Both the position numbers and the translations under genes were made by a program. Under the pieces are notes generated by a model. The model was not told where the DNA came from and did not search any database. It saw only the letters and a program-made list of their open reading frames with translations. DNA of 64,000 nt from Macrophomina tecta (taxonomy: Eukaryota; Ascomycota; Dothideomycetes; Botryosphaeriales; Botryosphaeriaceae), in NCBI GenBank assembly GCA_024180945.1, contig JAKSGN010000002.1:2542001-2606000 (forward strand), read 5' to 3'. Every line of letters starts with the position of its first letter. Positions within the stretch are counted from its first letter, which is position 1. This document shows, piece after piece, positions 46,433 to 58,614 of the stretch.

Positions 46433-49179
46433 GCACTGGCTCCGCCGTAATAAGTGGGCTCCCCATCCGCCTCGACCTTCTCCGCAGGCTCGACAAACGG
46501 ATCCGTCAAACCACTCTCTCCGTCATCCTCACTATTCTCCGTGCTAAGGTCCGACACGTTCTCCGCGTACCGCAATTTTGACGAGCTCGCCGGAGCGTTT
46601 GTGATCCCTATGCTGTTGTACGGGGATCGTGGCGGCGCCGGATTCACCATCACCGTGGGAAGCGCCGTCATCGCCATTGCCGCCGCCGTCGCCGTCGTTG
46701 TCACAGCCGCCTCCTGCTCACCATGCAGCTGGGCCGCAGCGTTCGCGAGCTGGGTCTCAGCGCGCGCCTGCAAGCTCTCTGCGCTACGATTGAAAGCAGG
46801 TAGGACGGCACCGCCGCTGTCGGATGGCGGGAACTGAGCGCCAGAACGGGGAGACGGAGCGGCATCGTCACTGCCGAATGTTATTGTGCTCACAAAACCG
46901 AAGGAGTCTCTGATCTTGACGCCACTGCCGCTAGTGTTACTAGTGGCATCGTTGCTGCCGCCTTCACTACCGCTACTGCTGCTGCTAGCGCTGCTGCTGC
47001 TGCTTCTGTCTTTGTCGGCCAGCTTCAGGCCATGTTGTTGCTGGGTTACGGCGTGAGCGTCTTTGGTGGAGATGCCATGTAATTTTTTGACGGCACGGAA
47101 AGTGTCGAGAGCGGCGTTGCGTTGGGCGACGTTTTTGAATTCGTAGGTAACTCTGTGGAGTGAGCTGTAGTGTTAATGATGAAGACTCGTTATTTCTAAG
47201 GAGAGACAGATTATGTAGGATCGGGAGAAAGGAAGTAAAAGTCTGAAGAGGAGGGAAGATGATACTGACCCGCCGAATGTGCCCAACAGGATACTGCTCT
47301 CCTCCTCGCTCTCTTCCTCTTCAGAGTCAGGCCTCGTATCGACCTCCATTGGATCTTGACCCGGATTCTCAACTCGCTCAACGGCATCAGGGCTCTTGAA
47401 ACCGCTGCCGTCACTCTCACCACTTGCCTCCGCCATCACGACGTCTTCCTGGCGAGCGGCAGCAAGAGCCACTTCACGACCAACAGGAGCATCGGCCTTG
47501 CCAACATCGCCAACAGACGCCCGCCTCAGCACTACATCCCAATAGCCACGCTTTTCTTGACTCTTATCACCCGCACAAGCACCCTCCCACTCCTGCTCCG
47601 CGGCCTCACCCGTCTCTTGACCCTCAACGCTCTCTCTCTCCAAACCCTCCACAACTCCGACCAGCCTCTCTTTCCTCTGCACCGCACACTCTACCATGCT
47701 CCTCAAGCTGCTCACCCCGCCTACCAACTCCCTTTTCCCAAACGGATCCAAGAAGCTCGCCCGCCTCGGCAGGACCGGCCACTCCTCATCCGCACCATAC
47801 GTTGTCCTCACGCTCGCGAAATCCGGCGCCTCGGAGATGATGATCCACTTGTGCAGGTCGTTGTGCCTATACATTGCAGGCGGCCACGATTCAGGCGCGC
47901 CGGGCGTGTGCTGAGCGTGCCGGACGTGGTCGGTCGTGCCGCTATCGATGTCGCTGGCGGGCGAGGCGTCGGCGATGTTCGCGGAGGAGGACCCAGCGTC
48001 AGCGGCCATAGCAGGGCCTTTGCCCTTCTTCTGGCCGGAGGAGGTGCTAGTAGGCGTGTTGCTCGTCGGGGTGGATGCAAGGGGAAACTCCTCCACGGCG
48101 CTGCTGCTCATCAGGGCCTTGCTTTTCTTCTTTGTCTTCTTGTGTTTCTGCTGGGCATCGCTGATGGTGAGGTTGCGGGCGGAGGGCGCGAGTCTGGGTG
48201 TAGTAGCCGTCGTCAGGTTGGCGGCAGCGGCCCTGCTACGCGTCGTCCTGGACGCACTTGCCGTCGCTGTGGGCAGGGCGTCATCTTCATCGTTGTGGTC
48301 GTCTTCGGCGCCGTCGTAGTCATCGTCGCGCTTGCTCTTCTTATTTGAGGTGGTTGCCGCTGTAGTGCCAGATGACAGGGCGCGTCGCTTCTTCTTGTTG
48401 CTCTCCTTACCCGTGCTGATCGGCGTAAAAGGAGAAGATGACGGCGCAGCAGCATCCGCCGTCCGGCGCCTCGCCCTCAGCGCCTTGTTTGTTAGCGTAG
48501 CATCAACATCAGCGTCAGCAGCAGCAACCGCAGTCGTGGTAGCGGGATCATCTGCGGCAGGCAACAACGAAGTCAACCCAGCAATCCGACTCGACGACCT
48601 CAGCGACTGCGCCGACCCAACATCCCGAGTCGCAGCAGAAGCGGCAGCGGGCGTCTCAGTTCCTCGCTTCGCCTCCTCGTTCTTCTTCTTCTTTCTCCCT
48701 CTCTTGGAGCTGCTAGTGGATGGCGCGGCAGGAGCCCCATCAAAAGATGCACCTGCCTCCTCTACATCCGTCTTCGTCGCAGAAGCAGAAGTTGCAACAT
48801 TCCCAGCACGTCGAATCGAAGATCTCAACCCACCAGCAGTTCCAGCTGTCGACACAGAAGCGTCCCCTTTCTTCGCACTCGCACCGGCAGGCGTGCCACC
48901 CTGCTTCTCTTTCTTCCGCAGACCCGTCTCGCTCCTCTTCGCACTAGCCTTACCATCGCTCGTAGCGGGCATAGCGGGCAGGTCTTGCTCATCCTGTTGC
49001 GTTGCGGCGAGGTTAGCGATGCGGTCAGAAGAGCGGAGGAGGCGAGGGGCGCTCGCGGGCGTCGAGAATGACGAGTTGGACGCGGGGGATTCGTCTCTAG
49101 CATTATTGTTGTTGCTGCTGCTGCTGCGGCGGCGACTTGCGGCGCGCAGGGCTTGCGCTGTGGATGTGTGGGGGGACAT
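45910..49179 (-). CDS. large low-complexity nuclear-type protein, unrecognised
   Basis: Two minus-strand exons, 49179-47270 and 47152-45910, give 3153 bases (1050 aa). The start MSPHTSTAQALRAASRRRSS was preferred over earlier in-frame Met codons, because the sequence before it reads like untranslated leader. The first 450 residues are Ser/Ala/Thr/Lys-rich with many NLS-like clusters (KRGRKKKKNEE, ESNKKKRRAL). A better folded part contains AMYRHNDLHKWIIISEAPDF and RRASFLDPFGKREL. After the intron, VTYEFKNVAQRNAALDTFRAV and later LKKQWQLRPLKKMSVTQLRN look structured, followed by a coiled coil and an acidic tail ending RMDVD. The acceptor of the single intron is ambiguous: a site 12 bases upstream also keeps frame and would add four residues (1054 aa). 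No family recognised; a nuclear role is inferred from composition. Confidence 0.75.
46403..46432. repeat. hexanucleotide repeat (CCAGAA)5 inside a coding exon
   Basis: Five tandem copies; on the coding (minus) strand they read as a Ser-Gly run, so length changes of whole units keep the frame. Confidence 0.95.
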
Positions 49180-50070
49180 TTTCGGTCGGCTGTCTAGCGC
49201 GCTTTGTAGACCTTTTGGTGCGGTTTTGTGCCGTACGGGTTGAATCTGCTGATGCTGCGTGGAGAGGAACTGGAAGTGGGAGAAGACGATGGAAGATTTA
49301 CTCGATGAGTGTATGCAGGGGCCAGCGTCCAGCGATTGTGTGTTGGGGGTTGGAAAGCGGAGAGGGATTAAGTAGGGCGCTGGAAAGGTGTGGAAGAAGG
49401 CGACGCGTTGAAGTCGCGTTAAGGCGTTTGTGCCGGAGAGAAGCGTGTCGAGGCTGGCTGTGACTGTTACCTGGAGCAGATAGACGATCCAGCGCGCTGG
49501 TGAATTAACGGCGTTTGGAAAGACATGGAAGCCGTCGAGTGATCGCTCTAACTCTGTCACTGCCACGAGTTGGAGACAATATAACCGGCACCGACAGACA
49601 GTGAAGTCCTTATCCAAACTTAAAGTAGAGAAATTGAAGATATGGACGCGATACCTACTACTTTGAGACTGTCTCTTGTTGTGTTATCCTTCTCTTAGCC
49701 GTCCTGGCTCAGAAACGCCACGAGTCACCGAGTAAATTCAGTGGTAGTGGCAGCACGTCTACTACTTGGCCGCGCTCCACCTGAGATGTTTCTCCCAATC
49801 TTGCCGGCAAGCCGACCCAACGTGCTGCTTCATTCCCTTGTTGTTAGTCAGCTGCACAGACAGCGCGATCCTCCAGGCGTAGATCCAATATTCAGATTCT
49901 ATGCGGCACAAGCATGGCATTTGATCATAGCATTCCTATCTTTCCCATCCGTCTTTTTCTAGGAAATGGTCCCGAGCTCTTTGTTTATATCCATTTCTCT
50001 TCATTTCGCCATTCGCCGAGTAAATGAAAAGGTCATGTCGACCTCGCCGTCTGATACTACCTTCCAGCGA
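49180..50070. other. intergenic region upstream of the low-complexity protein gene
   Basis: The minus-strand ORF of the neighbour extends without stop to 49617, but that part is Leu/Thr/Pro-rich, unlike the protein, and is treated as leader. The rest is spacer. No other feature. Confidence 0.4.
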
Positions 50071-50950
50071 TCAGACCGTTCCGTTCGTAGCCGTGCCGTT
50101 CACGGAGGTACCATTCGAAAGCGTACCATTCTTCCGCTTCGTGATCTTGAACCTGTCAGAGCGTCAGCATGCATCTCCGCGCCAGCGACCCACACCAGCA
50201 TATGCCCACAGGAAAATGTTCTCCCGCCCATATGTCTCCTTGTCCGGATCATCCTCGACAACCTGCACGTCGAATATCTTCTTGATCGCTTTGACAAAGT
50301 GCAAGTCCGCCCGTCTCCTCCTCTTGAAGCAAAAGTAGCACACCGTATCCGGGCCGATCAGGTCCTCTAGTGTCTTCTGCAGCAGCGGGAAGGCCGGCTC
50401 GAAGTACACGCAATCAGCCGCCAGTATCACGTTCGGCGGCACAGGTATCTCGGCGGGCGGTGGGGTTCCCCAGTCGTATATTACCGGCTTGACGCAGGCG
50501 GCGAGATTGTTCAGCGCGGTGTTCTGCTGCATGAGCGCAAACATGGGCTCTTGGTCCGTAATATACAGCGGGTGCTTCTCGTCAGCAGCGGTATCGCACC
50601 CAAGCGCGACAGCAAGCCCGACGAGGCCGCCTCCAGCGCCGAGCTCAAGTCTGCGAAACAGCACATGTTAGCGCCTTCTGTGGCTATTGCGGAGGACGTC
50701 TCTTCCGGCGTACAAACATTGAGTGGCCGCGCAGGTCGTGCTTATGCTGGCGCAGCAGGTAGCGCGACAGCACCATGCCGGCGGGCCACAGCTGGCCACC
50801 GCATCCGCCTTTCAGGTCCTCGTGCAGCTTTAGCGGCGGGCTGAGCAGGCCGTCGAAATCGACCGTGGAGGTGCCGGCCGCCTTGTACTGCGGCAGCTGC
50901 ACGAAGTCTTCAGAGAAACTGGCGAGGAAGCCAGCGTCGTCGTCAGCCAT
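50071..50950 (-). CDS. efm6: protein-lysine N-methyltransferase, EFM6 type
   Basis: SAM-dependent seven-beta-strand methyltransferase; yeast Efm6 methylates a lysine of elongation factor eEF1A in the cytosol. Minus-strand exons 50950-50718, 50650-50210 and 50152-50071 total 756 bases (251 aa). Landmarks: PPLKLHEDLKGGCGGQLWPA, characteristic of this subgroup; ILELGAGGGLVGLAVALGC (SAM motif I), formed across intron 1; then DWGTPPP and VILAADCVYFEPAFPLL. Intron 2 joins ENIFL to FKITKRKNG, and the small last exon ends in an NGT-rich tail (three NGT triplets after KRK). Reading through intron 2 would instead end at 50164. The NGT tail comes from a short imperfect DNA repeat and is probably disordered. 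Confidence 0.9.
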
Positions 50951-52658
50951 GGCGGTAGGAGAGTAAGGTGTGGAGTAGAGAGGAGGCGTGAGGCTCGGTG
51001 GAAGAGTAGAGCCGTCGTCCGGCGCTTTAAATACCCTCGACTCCGCCACTAATTCTCTCTCCCGTTTTTACCTTCCCACGCGCCGAACGACGTGTCTTAT
51101 CTCCTTCTCTGAGATAAGGCCGGTACACCAAGCCCTTGGTGTTGGGCCTGCCTTTCGGCCGTTCGGATCATCTCGCGGCCATGTATGGCCCATTGGTCGA
51201 CCGGCTGAGCGAGTATCCCCATTGGCAATGGCAAGACTGCGGCGTGTTGGTGAAAAAGAGATTCTGGAACGTCAAAAAACGTCATGCAGGAGCGGGCCGA
51301 TGCGCCAATCAGATGCGCGTTGGTTGCAAGGGGGCCTTGCAGAACCGACCAGGATATGAGGCCAGGCGCCAAAGGCTGCTACTAGACCAGACAAGCCACA
51401 CGAACATGTCACAGCAGAAGCTGAAGCACTTGATCGTTTAGTACATCTGCAATCATTTGCCCTTGCGTAACAATGTAGTTTATCAGCAGCAACATTGTCG
51501 CGCGGGACCCTTTGATATCACAACCTCACGCTCGAAGCCTGGGGGACACAAGTGAAGAAATACAAATTGCGTGGCAGGTAGACAGATAATGGCACAACAG
51601 TCGGACGAATACATCAAATTTATACGGCCACGATGTATTCATTTCCAATGGCTTCATTCATTATCAAGCCGCGCAACGTACTACGAATATCTCCTACTAA
51701 TTCACCGACGTCCTGAGTACAGGACAAGTGAACCCGGAAAGGACCACCCCAGAAGATGTGCCGCCCGAGGTCGAATTTGGAAGTGCTGCCGTTGTCGTTT
51801 TCCGCGTCATGATTCCGCTTAATGGGTTTTTGTGGAGTTGAGAGACTGGACTTGCGCGGCGGACCCCCTTCTTGTACCCGCTCTTCTTCCTCGCGCGATC
51901 AGCCGCCATTGCTTACAGCCTGCCCAGCGGATCATGTGCGCGTGGCGATGTGATGTACAGCGTATCTCAGCGGGGGCAACCAGGGACTAATTTCAGCACA
52001 ATCGTGTCAATCCAGAAAAGATACAAAACATCTCTCCTAAGGCCCCGCTACTCCAGTAAAGAGCTATCTCGTTTCCACTGCATGCCATAATATCGACTAG
52101 CTCACTACACGCATCAAAGCATCCCACTGGCCGTCCCACCATGCAAAGAGCAGGATCGCATGAGCCTCCACCGTCCCGTCCAGCATACCGCCTTTCACCA
52201 GTCAAAAGTCTCTGATTCACCTCAACAGCAACTGGATATGACGTTGATCAGCACCTTTAAACACCACCACAGGCCTCCTACGGCAAGATGGTAATGATAC
52301 CGGCCCGCTTTGATATTCCCATGACCAGATATATAAGGCGTATGCAGCATAAGTGCCACGTACCAGAAAAATAACGAGTAAGTATGTCGGGGGAAGAAAA
52401 GCGACACACAGCACGAGTGGGCGGACGATGTCGCAGCATGAGAGCAACAGTTGCAGTGTTCACGTATCGAGTGCCGCAGGGAATAGTCACGAAGCGAACC
52501 CCAATACAAAGAAAACCGAGATTCTAATACTTCTCCTCGCCCCAGGCGTGTCAACCCTAAACCGGGTTCACCTACCTACTAACCTCTCTATTCCGCCCCA
52601 TTCGCCTACCTCCAACCACCTTTTCTTTCTCAATCAGAGAAATCCCAACTTACCTTTT
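50951..52658. other. intergenic region, 1.7 kb
   Basis: No supported gene. A minus-strand ATG ORF of 70 codons (51909-51697, beginning MAADRARKKSGYKKG) is the best of several short frames, but it has no family features. AT-richer between 51450 and 52350. Confidence 0.45.
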
Positions 52659-52805
52659 TCAAAGCGAAGAGCACCTTCCGCACACGTTATGCCAGCAATC
52701 GCAGAAGTCAGTGCCCGAATTGTAGCCGCCACACTGGCAGCAGATCCAGCCTGCAGGCTTCTTGGCGTCACCATCCTCGCTGTTGGTGTTGTGCTTTTGG
52801 CACAT
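52659..52805 (-). CDS. tiny Cys-rich ORF, possible zinc-ribbon peptide (weak)
   Basis: From ATG at 52805 the frame encodes 48 residues with paired cysteines: WICCQCGGYN, DFCDCWHNVCGRC. The W-x-C-C-x-C ... C-x-C-x-H-x2-C-x2-C layout resembles short zinc-binding fungal proteins. The frame has a stop 37 codons upstream of this region's Met and no acceptor between, so this ATG is the only start in the frame unless an upstream exon joins elsewhere. A GTAAGT donor lies just after the stop, suggesting that the real gene could be spliced in another frame. Evidence is the Cys pattern only. Confidence 0.35.
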   Translation of the reverse strand: MCQKHNTNSEDGDAKKPAGWICCQCGGYNSGTDFCDCWHNVCGRCSSL

Positions 52806-53576
52806 GAAGGAGGAGCGTTCGTTGGAATGGGGAGGATGCTCGAAGAGTGTCTTTGGCAACGAAGTTCGCGCAGTGATGAGTTAGCGGTGTGCTGTCGAGA
52901 GCTGCGTAGCGTTCGTTGGTGGATATGTACTGAAGGCGTGGCACCCCGGGATTTCAATACGAGATGAGTATCGTAGGACAATGCCATTGTTGGTGGCAAA
53001 TCCTGAGGATGAGGGCTCCGATTGTCCCACGAGAAGAAAGCGGCCCTTATTCTAATACCAGCCACATCAAAGAAGTGACAAGTCCTCTGTCCAGGGTTGT
53101 TGGCCGTCTACCCCGCGGGGCCTTGAGCCCTACATGCTCACCTATATACCAAAACAACCGCAGTGTGCGAAAAGGCGAGACCTTCGCTCCTCTAAAAAGA
53201 GCGAAGGAATAAAGAAGCTGCACACTTCATACATTCCCTGTTTGCAATCCGAGCGTCGGACCCCCTTCTCCCGGAAGATTCACCGTAGAGCGCCGGCACG
53301 TCTGATTACCGCATGGTGCATGTGAAGTGCTCGGCAGTTTCGCTCTTTTGGTGCCACGCCAGTGCTTGCGACCCGTTGCTCCATGCCCCTTTTTTCTCGC
53401 CTTTTGTTGTTTCGAGCTCTTCAGCTGCCAAATTAGAATATGGACGTAGTAGCAATGAGCTTTATCCTCTTCAGGAACCTGTCAATTAATCTCTTTGTAA
53501 TCCTTATGTATTGACTCCTCATAGACCCCCCTCAAACTCCTCTACCTGCCCCAAATGCTCAAACACCATCCATCAC
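52806..53576. other. intergenic region
   Basis: No supported gene; short ORFs only. It lies downstream of SWC4, whose 3' UTR should be in the right part. Confidence 0.4.
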
Positions 53577-55887
53577 TTATTTCCTACTCCTCTTTCCTCC
53601 ACCACTCCCGTGACTCGCTACACTGGCACTCCTCTTTTGCCTAACCTCACCACTCTCCTCCCCACCAACAACACCAGCCGGGCTAGTCACCTCTTCCTTG
53701 ACGCCATTCGTCTCCTGCCCCTGACTTTGGCTGTCCGGATGTGGTGCATCCATCATCTCTGTATCGCTCTGCGACTGCTGCTGGTTGGGTTCCGCCTTTG
53801 CCTCTTGCTGTTGACCCTGCCCCTTCCCCTGTGGGGCTGAATCATCAACCTCCCCATCGGCATCCGCATCTGCCTCGCCATCAGCATCCTGGTCCGTCCC
53901 ATCACCAGCGCCCCCATTCTCTCCTCCATCCTTCCCACCTCTTTCCTCTTCCTCCTCCAACGGCGGCTCCCCCCTCTCCGCCCTCTCCCTCCTTTCCCGC
54001 TCCCTCCTCACGTTCTCCGCAACCCCGACCTCCGCCTCCTCCTTCTCCAATAACTTCCTCAGATCCAACAACCTATGAATCTTCCCCACCAACACCTCAA
54101 ACTCGTCACACACCCCAGTCGTCGGCAACGCGATGATCTCCGGGATACGGAGCTCATGCAGTACCTGCCCAATCTTCTGCGTCTGGATCGTCGACTTAGC
54201 CATGCGCAGCTTATGCAACCGATCGCTCTTAAAAGACACGCCCGAACTCAACCGGTCGTGGTGCGTCACGCCGAGACGTTGCATCGCGCGGGGCGTGAGC
54301 GTGCGCGGAGGCTGCGATTGCTGATGCGCGGCCGCCGCAGCCGCCGCCGCCGATGACGAGGAGCCGCCTGCACCGCCAGCGCTGCCCGGGCCGCCGGGGG
54401 TGTTGACCGATCCGCGGCTCTTGTGGCCACTGACGCCGGAGCCGCTGAGCCCGGAATCGCCACGGTTGCCCCCGGCAGTCATAGGCGTGTGTTGGCCAGA
54501 TGGAGAGTTGGACATCTGGTCGGCGTTGTTGAGCGATAGGCGGCCGTTGCGCTTCTTGCTGCGGTCTTGTTGGAGCAGCTGGTTGAACAGCTGCGACAGT
54601 GCGTGGCTGGATTGGAACTGCGCTGTGCTGCTCGTGCTGCCTTGGGTGGCCGGCGCGAACAGCCGCTGCCGCACCTCCTCGCGCTCTGCCGCCAGCTTCT
54701 CGTAGTTGGTGTTGATGCGCTGGAGCTCACCCAGCAGGTAAACCTCCTCCTTGATCTCGTCCGCCGAGCGCTCCAGCAGTGCCGCCGCCACCTTCTTACG
54801 CTGCTTCTCGCGCTCCGGGTCGAATCTCGTCAGGATTTCGTGCAAGCCAAACTCCGCGTTCGTCATGGATGCAATCGGCGTCTTGAGCTCCATCAGCTTC
54901 GCACTGATCTGGTAATACCTCGCCTTCATATCCTCCATCGTCCTCGGCTTGGCCACAGCCGCCGGTGCCACAACCGCCCCTCCTTCCTCTGTTTCCGGAT
55001 CAACCTTCGGCTGCGGAGGCTGCCACTCATACCGGTCCGCAATGACGGGCCAGCGATGGTAATACTCTTTGACCATTTCGACCAAGTAGTCCGTCTCCTC
55101 TTTGCTCCACTCCTCGCTCCGCAAATGCGCCTCGTAGGTCTCGTCATCGTATTCCGGTCCTTCAGGCTGGATGTTGAACTTTGCATACTCGTAATTTGTC
55201 TCCAACCGCGGTGTTCCCGGTCCCTGCTGTTGTTGTTGGTGCTCATTCGCATCGCCCGCCTCGCCCATCATCACATCCTCTCCTGCCGCACCAATGCCAT
55301 TGTTGTCACCGCCATCAGCCTGTAATCTCCGCCAGTGCCTCAGCACCAAATCATCCGTTCTCGCCGGGTTTGTAAAAGGTGTGAGGGCCCTGCGAGAGAA
55401 GAAGGCCATAATCAGCAAACTATGTCTCCTCCAAGACTCACATTCCACCAAACTCTTCTCACTAGAGGGTCTTCCCTCAACAAGCATCACAGGAACACCA
55501 ACCATTTCGCAGCTGGCCCCTTATTAGCCCCCCACCTCCTCTTCGGCTGATAGCTCTTCCCCGCCTCGACGACCGCGACCGGCGGGGCGCGCTCGCCGTA
55601 CAGCGCCTGCACTTCGCGGTTGATGCCAGCTAGAAAACGCAACAGAATGTTAGCCTCCATCAAAAAATGACATGTTCTCCAATCTCTCCCAGAAGATCAA
55701 CATGCGACGCGTTTCCTTTTTCCATCCAACAATTATATTGTCACGTACTTATACGCGGCTTCGGCTGCGACGTTTTCTGTTTCTTCGCCGGCGGAGGCTT
55801 GGACAGCGCTCCGTCGCTGCCGCCGGGCGTAGCGGTGCCGGCGGGCTGCAGGCCCATGATGTCGCGGGCGTCGTTCATGGACGCCAT
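53577..55887 (-). CDS. swc4: SWR1/NuA4 complex subunit SWC4 (DMAP1 homolog)
   Basis: Shared subunit of the SWR1 remodeller (H2A.Z exchange) and the NuA4 acetyltransferase; its SANT-like domain helps dock to chromatin. Minus-strand exons 55887-55749, 55629-55503 and 55389-53577 total 2079 bases (692 aa). The start is MASMNDARDIMGLQ, followed by a basic AKKQK segment. INREVQALYGERAPPVAVVE and KRRWGAN precede intron 2, which joins AAKW to ALTPFTN and LVLRHWRRL, the conserved core. The SANT region (about 150-215) reads EEWSKEETDYLVEMVKEYYH and RWPVIADRY. SFKSDRLHKLRMAKSTIQ and the nearby helix follow near residue 480. The C-terminal third is acidic, Gln-rich and ends GGGKRSRK. Exon 3 stays open at its 5' side, so a naive ORF would miss the first two exons. 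Confidence 0.94.
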
Positions 55888-57208
55888 TATGACGCGACGA
55901 CCAATTGGTGGTGGGCGTGTGCGGGCCGAGTAGATAGGTTAATTAGTTCGGCGATATGTCACTGTTCCGCTGACCAGATACTGGTTGTTTCTTGGGCGGG
56001 AAGCCCTTTTCGCGGTCGGGTAAGGTGGTGGTCGCTGGAGCAGTTGCGCGCGTTTAAGCTTCCCAGAAGAGAGCTGCGTGTCCGTCTCTCGTTTCTCGGT
56101 TCGTTGGCGGGGAGGAAGAATACCGGAGGGCTCGACACGTACGCGTCCTCGAAAACTTCGGTCGAAACGCGGCGCAGCTGTGTCGCAGAAGGGAGCGCGC
56201 GTGTGTATGGAACGGCGGGATAATTGAGGGCCGTGGAAAGTCGACGGAGAGCCGTACAAAGGATGTCGGCGAGTCGGACATGGATCGACCGACAACACCG
56301 ACGGCCGTATATCACGTGTAAACACCACTCGTTATTTTCAGGGCGGAATCTCTTTATCTTGAGGTCCTCAAGATCGACTCATTGCCTCATTTATTAAGAA
56401 AGCTGAGTCTTCACTCCATGTCTTATCAAACAGTTACGTCTTAAACTTACATTAACCGGCAGCCTCCCCACATCTCCATGAGAACCAAGCAATTCAACCT
56501 CACACAACAAGACTCACCAAATCTGGCCTACATGAGGTAACTTTAGAAAGTGGAATGCCCACTTTGTGCATGTTGTCTGATATAGAGCATAAAATAGGCA
56601 AACAATCAGGAGCGCAAGGGAAGAAAAAAACGGAATTTCAACTCGAGAAACAATGCATCAAACGACAGCGGTACGGACGGACATGCCTCGCCAAGCGCCA
56701 TGATAGATCAGTGAGCAGTAAGAGAAATCGATAAAAACTGGTAGTGAGGGAGAAAACACATTGTGCAACTGGTAGAGGGAGAAAAGGGGGGAAAAAAAGA
56801 AAATCTCTCACGGCGGCAACAGCAGCAATCATCCAGTGCGCTCTCTCGCCTACCACATCATCCTTTTTGAAATACCGAAGAAGCAAAAGGGAACAAATAT
56901 CCTCGCGAACGCCGTCGGAGTAGCCTCACTGACGCCTCTCAATACACACACATACACAAACACTACAGAGTCCCTAGAAAGAAGGAAGAGAAAAAAAAAA
57001 GAAAAAAAAGCTCCATCGTACCTCCAAATGCTGATGGAAGTAAAGAAAGAGGCGGGAAAATGCCATGAACAACTGGCTCCCCTCCAGCCCCAGACATAGA
57101 AAGGCTGATCAACACATGATGGCCGCAGTGGGTATGGATAACTGCGAAAATTAAATGTCGTCGCTGCCATTACGCTCTTCACATCTCAAACTCCTTCGTA
57201 ATTCCCTT
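55888..57208. other. intergenic region between SWC4 and MNN9
   Basis: Promoter of SWC4 on the left (first 450 bases, GC-rich) and 3' flank of MNN9 on the right. A-rich stretches occur at 56620-56640 and 56985-57010. No gene seen. Confidence 0.5.

Positions 57209-58614
<1,406 letters not shown>

Noticed and set aside
49180..49617. N-terminal extension of the low-complexity nuclear protein
   Set aside because: Open in frame but different in composition, and the ATG at 49179 starts the Ser/Arg-rich protein; treated as leader.
51697..51909. 70-codon minus-strand ORF starting MAADRARKKSGYKKG
   Set aside because: Basic start is suggestive, but the rest is unstructured and no homolog is recognised.
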